DNA of 11,906 nucleotides, taken from Mycobacterium sp. 050128 (GTDB lineage Bacteria; Actinomycetota; Actinomycetes; Mycobacteriales; Mycobacteriaceae). Below are positions 1 through 7,320 of the stretch, one piece after another. Position 1 is the stretch's first letter. Each line of letters opens with the position of its first letter. The translations under genes and the position numbers were made by a program. The notes beneath the pieces were generated by a model. It saw nothing but the letters and a program-made list of their open reading frames with translations, did no database searches and was not told the DNA's origin. Location of the stretch: positions 1-11,906 of the forward strand of contig NZ_JAZGLW010000017.1 of assembly GCF_036409155.1 (NCBI RefSeq), written 5' to 3'.

Positions 1-95
1 CATCACTGACCGGTGGCGGGTTGCCGACGGCCCGCTACATTCGGCCGGGATGCGCTGGAGCACCTCGAGCAGGCTGTCACCCGAAGCGCCTGGAG

Positions 96-419
96 TCAGG
101 CTTTGGAGAGTTGGTGCGGGCAATAGAACTTCGCCGAGATCAGCGCGAAGTCCGATGCCATCTCCATACTCATTCCGGGGTTGTGGTTTTTCACGTCGTG
201 CACCAGCTCCAGGCCCGATTCGCCGTTGTTCAAGGATGAGCACACAGCTCTGCCGGCCGCGATGGCAGCACTTTCGCTGGAAAAGGTGAAGCCGGCTTGG
301 CGCAGCGTAGCCAGGAAGGCCCCGTCGTCACCGTCGGGGTCGGGCACTGGTTCGGCGTACGCCGGCGCCGCGAGGCCAATCATCGCGAACACACCGAGTA
401 CCGCGAATAGCCGTTTCAT
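96..419 (-). CDS. DUF732 family secreted protein
   Basis: This 107-aa protein is exported and of unknown function. It has a classical signal peptide: MKR, a hydrophobic core, and a likely AYA-EP cleavage site near residue 22. The mature part is about 85 aa, with the DUF732 pattern of FLATLRQAG near 35-43, a central AAIAAGRAVC, and a second cysteine in the C-terminal FYCPHQL. Cys60 and Cys100 probably form a disulfide. These small secreted proteins occur in many copies in mycobacteria, and their role is not established. The ATG at 417-419 is favoured because the signal peptide begins there and AAGAAGG lies about 6 nt upstream. It follows the second PPE gene by 47 nt on the same strand, so it may be the last gene of that transcript. 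Nothing looks damaged. The family call is secure; the function is unknown. Confidence 0.9.
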   Translation of the reverse strand: MKRLFAVLGVFAMIGLAAPAYAEPVPDPDGDDGAFLATLRQAGFTFSSESAAIAAGRAVCSSLNNGESGLELVHDVKNHNPGMSMEMASDFALISAKFYCPHQLSKA

Positions 420-466
420 GATTACCTTCTTTCGTGCTGAGCCAGATCACTGAATCAGGTTGTTCC

Positions 467-1858
467 TCAACCTAATTGCGCATCTCCGGACGGGATGACC
501 TTGGACTTCTTCTTTTTTAGGTGCACCGCGTGGATACCCGGCTTCTTGGCCAGCTGCTCGAGCAGCGCGTCGAGACCTTTCTCATCGACGTTGTGATGCT
601 GCACGGTTTCGGGCTTCTCCGAAATCTGTGCCACCAAACGTTTCAGGTGTTCCGGCGAGTTCTTATCTTTGAGGTCTTTGAGCGGTTTCATCCGGTTGCG
701 GACACCGGCGTTTACCACGGTGGGACCTCCGGCGCCCATCGCGCTTCCGAGCATTCCCGCCATTCCCAACGAGCTGAACAGGCTTCCCTCGCTGAGCGCC
801 GCCGCCGGGATGGCCTCCGGCCCGGCGGCCGTCAAGGCGGCGGCCACCGTCCTGATCGCCGGCGTCGACGAGGCCCAACTGGGCGGAACCGTCAGCGATC
901 CGACCAGCGTGCCCCGAGCGAAACCCGCCGTGGGCGAGATCGCGTCGAACAGGGTGCCCCGGGTGAAGCCCAACGCGCCCAGACCAGCGCCCAGCGCGTC
1001 TTTGGGGAGTGCGCCGTACGCCACCGGAGGCGCGAACTTGAGCCATTGCGACACAGGGAAGTTGATCAGCAGCCCGATGTCGTTGAACCCGGTGGTAAAG
1101 CTGAGTGGGCCCTTGAGGCCGGTGTACACAGCGTTGACCCACGCTGATCCGTTTGGCCCAAGGGCCGAGTTGAAGAGCCCGTTGATGAAGTTTGTGTACT
1201 CGGTGGCGAGCTGCGAGAGAAATTGCAGCGGGCCGCCCGAGGTCGCGCTGGCAGCAGCTGCGGCCGCTGGTGCCGCGGCTGCCGCAGCGGCTGTGGTTGG
1301 TGCGACCGCAGCCTGCATCTCCGTGCCTGCGGGGTTGGTCGTCTGCGGCGCCTCGGTGAACGGCGCCAACTCGGACGCAGTTGCCGAGGACGCGAAGTAG
1401 GTGTCCATCGCCTCGCCGTCCTGGGCCCACATTTCGGCGTATTGCGCCTCGGTGGCGGCGATCGCCCCGGTGTTCTGCCCGAAGAGGTTGGTCGCCATCA
1501 ACTGCGTCAGCAGTTCACGGTTGGCCGCGATCAGCGGCGGCGGCACGTGCGCGGCGAATGCCGTTTCGTACGCGCCCGCCGCCTCGGTCAATTGGGCCGC
1601 CGTTTTGGCGGCCTGGGCCGCCGTTTGCTGCATCCACGCCACGTAGGGCGCGGCCGCGGCCGCCATGGCCAACGACGACGGACCCACCCAGGCCCCGCCG
1701 GTCAGATTCGAAACCACCGACGAATAGGCGGTCGCCGCGGACTGCAATTCGGCGGCCAGGTTCTCCCAGGCCGTCGCCGCCGTCACCAACGACTCCGCTC
1801 CCGGACCGCTGTACATCCGGCCCGAATTGAACTCGGGTGGAAAGGCTGCGTAAAACAT
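467..1858 (-). CDS. PPE family protein, SVP subgroup, with a lysine-rich C-terminal tail
   Basis: This 463-aa protein starts at MFYAAFPPEFNSGRMY, with the PPE signature at residues 7-9. The N-terminal ~180 residues are the helical PPE domain, including WVGPSS near 57-62, VPPPLIAANR near 105-114 and the conserved ATEAQYAEMWAQD near 135-147. An alanine-rich linker (about 187-206) leads to a C-terminal part with GSLTVPPSW at 320-328, the GxxSVPxxW motif of the PPE-SVP subgroup. PPE proteins are typically exported by type VII (ESX) systems and act at the cell surface or in nutrient uptake; the role of this one is unknown. The last ~75 residues are unusually charged, ending with HAVHLKKKKSK. The start is fixed by family alignment and by GGAGG 7 nt upstream, inside the end of the preceding PPE gene. 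The same frame stays open well upstream, but that is out-of-frame reading of the neighbouring gene. Confidence 0.93.
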   Translation of the reverse strand: MFYAAFPPEFNSGRMYSGPGAESLVTAATAWENLAAELQSAATAYSSVVSNLTGGAWVGPSSLAMAAAAAPYVAWMQQTAAQAAKTAAQLTEAAGAYETAFAAHVPPPLIAANRELLTQLMATNLFGQNTGAIAATEAQYAEMWAQDGEAMDTYFASSATASELAPFTEAPQTTNPAGTEMQAAVAPTTAAAAAAAPAAAAAASATSGGPLQFLSQLATEYTNFINGLFNSALGPNGSAWVNAVYTGLKGPLSFTTGFNDIGLLINFPVSQWLKFAPPVAYGALPKDALGAGLGALGFTRGTLFDAISPTAGFARGTLVGSLTVPPSWASSTPAIRTVAAALTAAGPEAIPAAALSEGSLFSSLGMAGMLGSAMGAGGPTVVNAGVRNRMKPLKDLKDKNSPEHLKRLVAQISEKPETVQHHNVDEKGLDALLEQLAKKPGIHAVHLKKKKSKVIPSGDAQLG

Positions 1859-1860
1859 CT

Positions 1861-3096
1861 TTAGTCCTCCAGCTCCGGGATGACGATGATGGTGGCGGCG
1901 GCGGGGTCCGCTTCGGCGACGAGGCTGCCGAGGGCGGCTGCCGTCGCGGCATTGCTGCTCACCGTGTGGGTCGAGGTGGCGGCGACGGCGCGACCGGCCA
2001 GGCTGGACAAAGCCATCTGGCTGAACGCGCCTTCCTCGCCGATCAGCGATGCGGCCGGGACGGCCGCCAGGTTGGCGGGCAGCGACTGCGCGAGCATCCT
2101 GATGTTCGGGGCGGCTTCGGTCCACCCCTGTGGCACCGACATGCTTCCGACCAAAGCCGATTTGCCCATCGAGCCCGTCACCGGCGCCCCGCCGACAGCG
2201 GAGCTCAGCATGGGGTGAACGGCGCTGGGCACCCTGGTCAGCGGTTCCAACGCCCCCTTGATGAATTTCGGCCCGGACAGATAGGCCGCGGCGCTCTGCC
2301 CGTTCTGGCCCCAGGCGTACGCCTGACCGAACGACAAGAACGGACCACCGGGTAAGGAAGTTAAGCCCTGCAGGGAATACGGGCCCGAGGCGATGGTCGA
2401 GAAGATGTTGTTCCACGCGGTCAGGGCCGGCGGCACTGGCGGCAAGGTGATTGGTGACGTCGCCGCGGGCGCCGCGGCCGCCAGCTGGGACACCTGTGTC
2501 GCGGCATTGGTGCCCGACGAGGTGCTCGACTGAGCCACCGCGGCCGCCTGCCTGCCCGAGGCGGATTCGTTCGTGGTCTGCGGCGGCTCGGTGAACGGCT
2601 GCAGCCGCGACGCCGTCGCCGACGAGCCGGCGTACCCGTACATCGCGGCGGCGTCCTGCGCCCACATCTCCATGTACTGGGCTTCGGTGGCCGCGATCGC
2701 CGGGGTGTTCTGGCCCAGGATGTTGGTGGCGATCAATGTCGCGAGCAGCGAGCGGTTGGCCGCGATGACGGGCGGCGGCACCGTCGCCACGAAGGCCGCC
2801 TCGTAGGCACCCGCGGCCAGCTTGGCCTGAGTGGCCGCCAGCTCGGCCTGCGCTCCCGTCGCGCTCATCCACTGCACATACGGTGTGGCCGCGGCGGCCA
2901 TCGCGATCGAGGAGGGACCGGTCCAGGGACCGACGGACAGACTCTGAATTGTCGAGCCATACAGAGCCGCAGTCGAATAGAGCTCGGCGGCCAACTCGTC
3001 CCATGCCGCCGCGGCGGCCAGCATCGGCCCCGATCCCGCACCGACATACATTCGACCGGAGTTGATCTCCGGCGGTAACGCCCCGAAGTCCAACAT
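1861..3096 (-). CDS. PPE family protein, SVP subgroup
   Basis: This 411-aa protein begins [17 protein letters not shown], the canonical PPE N-terminus. It contains WTGPSS (58-63), [10 protein letters not shown] (106-115), [13 protein letters not shown] (136-148) and, near the end, GSMSVPQGW (317-325), which places it in the PPE-SVP subgroup. It ends in a short acidic tail, with no long extension. PPE proteins usually pair with a PE partner for ESX export, but no PE gene is seen here, so any partner must be encoded elsewhere. The ATG at 3094-3096 is chosen over the upstream in-frame TTG because the family starts at MLDFG and because GAGGGGG lies 6 nt before it. Its stop is 2 nt from the ATG of the next PPE gene, so the two are probably translationally coupled. 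The two share the N-terminal domain pattern but differ in the linker and C-terminus, consistent with an old tandem duplication. Confidence 0.94.
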   Translation of the reverse strand: MLDFGALPPEINSGRMYVGAGSGPMLAAAAAWDELAAELYSTAALYGSTIQSLSVGPWTGPSSIAMAAAATPYVQWMSATGAQAELAATQAKLAAGAYEAAFVATVPPPVIAANRSLLATLIATNILGQNTPAIAATEAQYMEMWAQDAAAMYGYAGSSATASRLQPFTEPPQTTNESASGRQAAAVAQSSTSSGTNAATQVSQLAAAAPAATSPITLPPVPPALTAWNNIFSTIASGPYSLQGLTSLPGGPFLSFGQAYAWGQNGQSAAAYLSGPKFIKGALEPLTRVPSAVHPMLSSAVGGAPVTGSMGKSALVGSMSVPQGWTEAAPNIRMLAQSLPANLAAVPAASLIGEEGAFSQMALSSLAGRAVAATSTHTVSSNAATAAALGSLVAEADPAAATIIVIPELED

Positions 3097-3135
3097 CTCA
3101 TGCCCCCTCAACTGGTCGCAGCCGCGCCGGCGGCT

Positions 3136-3387
3136 TCACTGCTTGCGCAAGAATCCGGGCAATCGCCCCCCCGTAACGGTGTGCTGGGTCCCCCTGTAGA
3201 ACGTTGTGTCGCCGTAGATCTCGCGCCTGGCCGGGTATTTCTCCTCGGGGACCAGGTGGATCTCTGAGGGTGCCCCTCGTATGCGACCCGCCCAGCAGAT
3301 GAAGGCTTCGCCGCACAGGAGGTGGCGTTTGCCACCGGAAGGCCGCCGGTAGCGGTGTCGCTCGTTAAATCCGTTGTGCGTAGCCAT
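3136..3387 (-). CDS. hypothetical 83-aa protein upstream of the PPE pair
   Basis: This open frame runs from ATG at 3385-3387 to TGA at 3136, 39 nt before the first PPE gene on the same strand. The protein is basic, with no signal peptide or membrane segment. It contains two cysteines (LLCGEAFICWAG, near residues 25-32) and a C-terminal stretch YRGTQHTVTGGRLPGF. I do not recognise a family. Codon third positions become strongly G/C-biased through the second half, which supports real coding. The ribosome binding site is poor (only AAAG just before the ATG). Other frames here are open too, so this could be a chance ORF or the tail of an older gene. Its position suggests it could be the first gene of the PPE transcript. 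Confidence 0.45.
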   Translation of the reverse strand: MATHNGFNERHRYRRPSGGKRHLLCGEAFICWAGRIRGAPSEIHLVPEEKYPARREIYGDTTFYRGTQHTVTGGRLPGFLRKQ

Positions 3388-3457
3388 CTTTAGTGGTTCC
3401 GTCGGGTCGGATTAACGTCGACAGGCCGAAAATCTTCTGCCGCGCTGGGGTGTAGGC

Positions 3458-4189
3458 CTACCCAGTTCGCGAGGGGTCGGCGGCCTGGGTGGCCTGCACT
3501 GGTTCGGGCGCATTGCGGGCCAACAGCCGCCACACCATTGGGTAGGCGGTAGCAAAGCCTAGCCACATACCCACCCACATAAGCAGCCAGAACGCGGCTG
3601 TCGTGGGTCCGTAGTGCAGCACGAATGCCACCAAAACCATGATCGCACCCATACCCAGATCGAAAGCCAGGATCGCCAGCACCGAAATCCGCACCGCCAT
3701 CTGGAGTCGCCGAGCCGTGGAAGGAATCTGATCAGCCAGCGAACGGTACTCGAAACCGATTAGCAGTGGCAGCGCGAACACCGCAATCAGCAGGATCATT
3801 GCCCAGACATGTTTGCCAGCGATTGTCCACCCGGTCCACATCACGAGGGGCACCGCAAGGGTGTGTCCGATGAATGACGCGGCCCCGCCCGCGATGGTCT
3901 GGGTGACCGCGGTTACCCCTAAACCCCATTGGGGCGACCACTGTTGCTGTTCTTGCCATTTCGTTGTGAGGGGCCGACCCCATTTGTAGTAGGCCCACAG
4001 CGCCAGCGGGCCGGAATAGACGGCGGTGATCGGCCAAACGGCTTCCATCGCACGCTCCGGCTGGCGGTAACCACGCACATAAATGTCGACGATCATCATC
4101 GCGGCCACAACGAACCCCGTCCACGTGATAATCCAGCCGGCGATGGTGAGCCACGTCGGCGCTGTACCCATGGCCATATTCATATTCAT
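3458..4189 (-). CDS. DUF4396-like multi-pass membrane protein
   Basis: This is a 243-aa integral membrane protein with about six hydrophobic segments, roughly at 12-34, 46-66, 86-110, 123-147, 163-188 and 197-218. Features that fit the DUF4396 family are the early VWPITAVYSGPLALWAYYKW block, the central GGAASFIGHTLA followed by TGWTIAGKHVW, and the late FWLLMWVGMWLGFATAYPMVW. The usual Cys-containing GAGC-type central motif is GGAAS here, so it is a divergent member. Function is unestablished. The N-terminus MNMNMAMG carries four methionines in eight residues, and that plus the neighbours suggests a metal link, which is inference only. I chose ATG 4187-4189; AAGGGA lies 12 nt upstream. TTG at 4213 and GTG at 4210 are alternatives. 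A possible 39-aa ORF ends 4 nt before this start. The gene looks intact. Confidence 0.8.
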   Translation of the reverse strand: MNMNMAMGTAPTWLTIAGWIITWTGFVVAAMMIVDIYVRGYRQPERAMEAVWPITAVYSGPLALWAYYKWGRPLTTKWQEQQQWSPQWGLGVTAVTQTIAGGAASFIGHTLAVPLVMWTGWTIAGKHVWAMILLIAVFALPLLIGFEYRSLADQIPSTARRLQMAVRISVLAILAFDLGMGAIMVLVAFVLHYGPTTAAFWLLMWVGMWLGFATAYPMVWRLLARNAPEPVQATQAADPSRTG

Positions 4190-4193
4190 GACG

Positions 4194-4313
4194 TCACCGC
4201 GTCCCTTCACCAACGGTGCTGGCGCCGATCGGATATCTGCGCGGCATCGCGCCGGTCGTTGTGCGCTGGGGGTGAATAGCTTCTCCCGAGCGCAAGCTCA
4301 CATTGAGCAGCAT
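4194..4313 (-). CDS. possible 39-aa leader or small protein upstream of the DUF4396 gene
   Basis: A short frame from ATG at 4311-4313 to TGA at 4194 lies on the same strand as the DUF4396-like gene and ends 4 nt before its ATG. It is preceded by AAAGGAGGATAAAGAAAATG, the best Shine-Dalgarno sequence in this part of the window, with 9 nt spacing. The peptide begins MLLNVSLRSGEA and ends GASTVGEGTR. It is basic, with no cysteines and no obvious membrane segment. Its close spacing would allow translational coupling to the membrane protein. The strong ribosome binding site is the main evidence. The peptide itself is not recognised, and this could be a remnant of a longer gene start. Confidence 0.4.
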   Translation of the reverse strand: MLLNVSLRSGEAIHPQRTTTGAMPRRYPIGASTVGEGTR

Positions 4314-4364
4314 TTTCTTTATCCTCCTTTGATGGGTAGTTGTTAATCGTTGCGCGCAGGGGGT

Positions 4365-4911
4365 TCAGGCCACGCGTACCCCGAAGGAGTCCGCAAGCCG
4401 AGCTGACGCTTCGGTAAGAGCAGCCCCGCGACAATGTGACGCCGACGCCGCCGTGGCTATAGTCGTGCGCGATTGGCGCCCCTGGCTCGCGCACACCGGT
4501 GCTACGGAAAGGCCGCAGCTCCAACCGTATTGGGTCAACTGTCTCTAGCCGAGCTTTCTGCAGGATCGGCGTGAAGTCGATGCAGCGCTTGAGGATCTCC
4601 CGTGTCGGCGGGTAGTTGTTGAGGGTGAGGTCGGTTTCGCATTCGCCGGGTTCGACCAATCCGTCGAGCAGAAGGTGGTCGTCGGCGCGTGGCGCGATGA
4701 AGACCACGTTACGGTCCTCGGTGCTCGTGTCGATTGCCAGCGCAGGGTCTACGGTCACACGAGGCATCGCGGTGCCATCGTCGAGCACCCACGGTCGGAG
4801 ACCACGGTGACATTCCAGCGGTGAGGCGCCAGGACTAACGCGGCAGCGCATCCAGTTACCCCGGTGCCGATCACTGGGGCACTTGGGGGTTCGGTTCGAT
4901 TGTGCTGTCAT
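4365..4911 (-). pseudogene. D-amino-acid-oxidase-like FAD oxidoreductase, internally deleted and frameshifted
   Basis: The start (ATG 4909-4911, MTAQSNRTP) is followed, after a one-base frame change near 4883, by VIGTGVTGCAAALVLA and VTVVSDR, the FAD-binding Rossmann GxGxxG region. Within 4759-4790 the sequence jumps directly to the C-terminal half: VTVDPALAIDTSTEDRNVVF, then LEPFRS-type LRPFRSTGVREPGAPI and AHDYSHGGVGVTLSRG. That last block matches the D-amino-acid oxidase signature (usually HNYGHGGxGxTLSWGC), with some key residues changed. About 150 or more middle residues are missing. A second frame change in the G run at 4424-4427 is needed to reach the natural-looking end, AALTEASARLADSFGVRVA, with stop at 4365. 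Intact members oxidise D-amino acids using FAD. This copy lacks most of the FAD and substrate regions and must be inactive. One frame stays open for 236 codons, so automated annotation may call it an intact gene. Confidence 0.8.
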
Positions 4912-5083
4912 GACCACACCGCCTGTCGCTTGTTAACGATCTGGGCTGCGAGGCAGCGAGTGCGTTGGAGGTTCCTCATAAAGTTCTCTTTTCTGCATCA
5001 AAATGCCGCGACGTTGTGCGGCGACGGATCTGAACATCGCCCACTGGCCGCGGTAACCGAGCACCACGGCGGGCGCAGATCGA

Positions 5084-5503
5084 TCAGCGACGAGAGATGC
5101 AGAGGCGGGTCAGGATAGCTTGACCCGATTGATGGACGACAACATCAACGGGGCGGGGAGGGCCTCGCGTTGTCGACCGGACCGGCCCGGCCAGCGAAGC
5201 AACCATGGCCACAACCGTGACGATGAGGTCAAGCGCAACCAAATCGGGTATTCGGCATGCCGGCATTAGAGGAGTACCGGCCTTGAGTCCCACCGAACAG
5301 CAATCGACACCCGCGCTCGGCCTGTGCGGCGATTCAGCAACCATCGTTTTGCCAGCAGCGGTCAACACGGACCCGCCGTGAAGCGCGGGGTGTCCCGAAT
5401 GGGGAAGGTGGCAACCAGCAGTAATACCGAGCAACCAAACAGCGACCGCCGCGCTGGTTACGTATCGCAACCAGCGTTTTGGATGACGTTCCCGGGGGCG
5501 CAT
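5084..5503 (-). CDS. lpqS: LpqS-like copper-associated lipoprotein
   Basis: This 139-aa predicted lipoprotein has a basic n-region (MRPRERHPKRW), a hydrophobic core, and a lipobox ending ITAGC with Cys31 as the lipidated residue. The mature N-terminus is histidine-rich (CHLPHSGHPALHGG), followed by a Cys pair (VDCCSVG), PAC, a hydrophobic stretch LDLIVTVVAMVASLAG, and the ending SGQAILTRLCISRR. From memory, M. tuberculosis LpqS (a RicR copper-regulon member, about 130 aa) shares the post-lipobox histidines and a closely similar ending (GQDLLTRFCLARR). I choose ATG 5501-5503 because GAAGG lies 5 nt before it. GTG 5513-5515 is an alternative. The frame also remains open upstream to ATG 5732-5734, which would add 77 residues and destroy the lipoprotein signal. 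A TATACCCC half-box sits 19-35 nt upstream. Likely cell-surface copper handling; the exact role in the family is unknown. Confidence 0.7.
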   Translation of the reverse strand: MRPRERHPKRWLRYVTSAAVAVWLLGITAGCHLPHSGHPALHGGSVLTAAGKTMVAESPHRPSAGVDCCSVGLKAGTPLMPACRIPDLVALDLIVTVVAMVASLAGPVRSTTRGPPRPVDVVVHQSGQAILTRLCISRR

Positions 5504-5521
5504 AGCGACCTTCACGCTAGC

Positions 5522-5538
5522 ATTTCCGGGGGGGTATA
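5522..5538 (-). promoter_or_regulatory. degenerate CsoR/RicR-type half-box upstream of the lpqS-like gene
   Basis: Read on the minus strand this is TATACCCCCCCGGAAAT. The left arm TACCC matches the boxes at 7284, 9982 and 10366, but the right arm is GAAAT in place of GGGTA, so only half the palindrome is conserved. Its position 19-35 nt before the ATG matches the spacing of the intact box before the Met-rich gene. Either the operator has decayed or the site is a coincidence of a C run. Confidence 0.35.
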
Positions 5539-6125
5539 TGCCAGAGATCGCTGGCATAACAGCTGTCAGTCCGTCTGAAAAGACCAGACTTTCCAGGAAA
5601 AAGCGGCGACCGATGCCGCGCCGGGCGACGTTTGCCCAATCGATGAGGTACCTACTACCTGTAACGGGTATCAATGGCTGTACGTCGTCGGCGGAGGCAA
5701 CCGAGCGGCAGATCAGATCGCCTAGGGTCTTCATCGTCTGCCTCTTTTTTCGTTGGCCGTGCGTGCATCGCGTCGCTGATCGATGTGGCATGTCAGCGCG
5801 GTTGTCGCGTTCGGGGTGCGCGAAACTGCGGCCAGCGACACCCGGGGGCAAGTGCTGGTCGACGCGGACCCCCTCGGGCTAGCGCAAACCTCACCAGGGC
5901 GTCATCATTGTTAGCTTCACGCTAGCCGTCGCGAATCAATTCGATCGTCAGTTCCAGCGCGGGCCAGGTATGAGCCCTGGACTCCCCGATGGCTCCACTC
6001 GATGGCGGCGGCGTACGCCATTTGGTAGACACGGGACCAGCGGAGGTCAGTCTGTGCGCAGGGATGACGTTGCACACCAGACGTTTCAGTCGCTTGTTGT
6101 GTTACGCGAACTTGCTCCATTCGCG
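5539..6125. other. gap without a recognisable gene between the lpqS-like gene and the DUF2231 remnant
   Basis: Several frames are open on both strands but none has convincing protein character. On the minus strand ATG 5732-5734 has GAGG 6 nt upstream and a frame that continues into the lpqS-like gene; its peptide (MKTLGDLICRSVASADD and onward) is not recognised. The one-mismatch palindrome at 5656 lies inside. The stretch 5917-6125 on the minus strand is a non-homologous read-through after the DUF2231 fragment. The region looks like decayed coding DNA. Confidence 0.5.
5656..5670. promoter_or_regulatory. one-mismatch copper-type palindrome
   Basis: TACCTGTAACGGGTA matches TACCC-N5-GGGTA at nine of ten arm positions. 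It lies 153 nt upstream of the lpqS-like ATG, inside a frame that stays open into that gene. It could be the true distal operator of lpqS or a chance match; about 0.35 one-mismatch hits are expected in a window this size. Confidence 0.35.
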
Positions 6126-6560
6126 TTATCTCTTCATCCGAGACCGAAGGCCCGCCAGGATCAGCCACGCGGTAGATCTGGACCATTGACGAGATCCCAA
6201 CGATGAGAACTGTTATGCCCACGATGGTATGCAGGAGAATCCGGGGCTTTTGGGAACCCTGTTCCGTGATGCGCAACATGACGAGGCCGATCACGATTGC
6301 CAGCAGGGCGGCTGAGAAGTGACCATTGTGCTGCCACGGGCGGCGAGTTGGTGCAAGAGGGGGCTGGGGTTGGCCGTCAAGTGGTAGAGCCAGAGCCCGG
6401 CGTTTGCGGTGATTGGCGCCAATATCATTGTGGCGCTTGCCAGTATTAGCGTGAGCCACAACGATTGGCTCGTCTAGCGGCCGGCCACAATCCGCACACG
6501 ATCTCCAGCAGTGCGGTCAACGGCACGAGCGCCGCGACCAAGTGAGGCCCTGTTCCCGGA
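6126..6560 (-). pseudogene. DUF2231 membrane protein, broken by two single-base losses
   Basis: Three consecutive fragments in different frames reconstruct a DUF2231-type membrane protein. The first reads HLVAALVPLTALLEIVCGLW-PAARRANR. After a frame change at 6460-6461 it continues LWLTLILASATMILAPITANAG, LWLYHLTANPSPLLHQLAARGSTMVT. After another at 6317-6318 it continues FSAALLAIVIGLVMLRITE and ends ILLHTIVGITVLIVGISSMVQIYRV. In both places adding one T (coding strand) restores the family sequence. The intact family member is a four-helix membrane protein of about 150-160 aa and unknown function. The natural start is missing or unrecognisable: the residues before HLVAAL do not match the usual N-terminus. 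The end after QIYRV also departs from the family. It lies between a broken SHOCT gene and an lpqS-like gene on the same strand. Confidence 0.75.
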
Positions 6561-6561
6561 T

Positions 6562-6888
6562 GGCAATCGTCTCGCCCGGTAGCTAACTGCTTGGCAGAGT
6601 TGCGATTAGGTGTGACGCGAGACTTCCGCGGCTGGCAGAAGCTTCCTTGCGCGCACGCCCGCCGGTGATTGGACGGCGAACTCTCGCACTTACGATGGGT
6701 GGCGCGGTGGCCCGCAGGAAGGTCATCCACAACACGGTTGATTGCGTTGCGCGACGTGACCATTCCCGCGTAAGGGCGTCCGGCCGGCGTTGGTATGTGT
6801 GGATACACAGCGCGTCCGATATCGAAGCGCAGACCGATGACAGTGCCTGAAGCGAGTGGAACGAACTTCGCGAGCACTGCGGCCCGTT
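6562..6888. other. gap without a recognisable gene between the DUF2231 and SHOCT remnants
   Basis: Minus-strand frames here stay open for long distances (for example a stretch reading RNAINRVVDDLPAGHR), but no family is recognised and no start with a ribosome binding site is convincing. No box, hairpin or repeat was seen. It is probably decayed coding sequence between two neighbouring remnants. Confidence 0.45.
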
Positions 6889-7164
6889 TCAACCTAGCCA
6901 TCTTGACTGGCGGTATTCCCGCAGCAGCGTAATGCGTTGCCGGCGTTTGTCTTCGTCGGTCTCGCCGGACGCAAAGCCCTCCGAGAGTCCGTCTTGAGGC
7001 TGCATCGACTGGTCGTGGGGCGGACCGATTAGCCCCGGGTCGGCGATGGCAAGAACGGTCTGGGTCGTGGCCGCCGTCGAAAAACAACACGATGATGATG
7101 CACATCAAACAATCAAGCCGACGATCCACACCGAGCCGTTGCCGCACGTGCTGTCGTCATACAT
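6889..7164 (-). pseudogene. small SHOCT-domain membrane protein, disrupted
   Basis: From ATG 7162-7164 the frame reads MYDDSTCGNGSVWIVGLIV and then hits TGA. Downstream the same frame reads STAATTQTVLAIADPGLIG and ends with DGLSEGFASGETDEDKRRQR, ITLLREYRQSRWLG and a stop at 6889. The C-terminal part fits the SHOCT pattern (L-x2-x-[FY]-A-x-G-E-x3-[ED], then a basic helix). Between the halves, the adjacent frame offers the hydrophobic run LMCIIIVLFF, which completes a transmembrane helix far better than the stop-containing frame. Two compensating indels in T runs therefore explain the break better than a single TGG-to-TGA change, though both are possible. SHOCT proteins are short membrane-anchored proteins often found beside transport and stress genes. 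The gene is divergent from the Met-rich gene, with a copper-type box between them. Confidence 0.6.
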
Positions 7165-7283
7165 CGTGGTCGACGTGGAGTTTCGGGACCTTGCTCTCAA
7201 TGGTGAACGGGGCCCGTACTACTTCGGGTTAGGCTTTTCGGACGGAGCGGCAGCCCGCTGGGTGTTTTAGGGCCGTTGGTCCC

Positions 7284-7300
7284 TACCCCGGCAGGGTATA
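7284..7300 (+). promoter_or_regulatory. CsoR/RicR-type copper box overlapping a -10 element
   Basis: TACCCCGGCAGGGTATA is an exact TACCC-N5-GGGTA palindrome extended by TA. The right arm provides a TATATG -10 hexamer (7297-7302), predicting a transcript start near 7309 and a leader of only about 12 nt to the ATG at 7321. Repressor binding here would directly occlude RNA polymerase. This is the layout known for CsoR-family operators, which are released by Cu(I). Confidence 0.75.
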
Positions 7301-7320
7301 TGTGTGGCAGCGTCTAACGC

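Noticed and set aside
1..95. Possible partial gene at the window start on the minus strand
   Set aside because: A frame containing LLEVLQRIPAEC is open, but it is too short and has no start or family evidence.
1861..3004. Long open frame on the minus strand upstream of and in frame with the second PPE gene
   Set aside because: It is an out-of-frame reading of the first PPE gene; its sequence is Arg/Gly-rich without family character, whereas the PPE start at 1858 is unambiguous.
3442..3462. GTAGGCCTAC palindrome near the stop of the DUF4396-like gene as a terminator
   Set aside because: It is a short perfect palindrome without a loop or a following T run, so it cannot form a convincing terminator hairpin.
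4207..4917. 236-codon minus-strand frame as an intact oxidoreductase
   Set aside because: The FAD-binding motif is in another frame, the middle of the protein is absent and the tail is out of frame.
5510..5926. Twelve-base direct repeat CTTCACGCTAGC at 5510-5521 and 5915-5926, each ahead of a minus-strand ATG
   Set aside because: Several 12-mer coincidences are expected in a window this size, and the second copy leads only to a ten-codon frame.
5917..6459. 180-codon minus-strand frame as an intact membrane protein
   Set aside because: Only its middle matches DUF2231; its start and end are out-of-frame or non-homologous sequence, so it is a fragment of the pseudogene.
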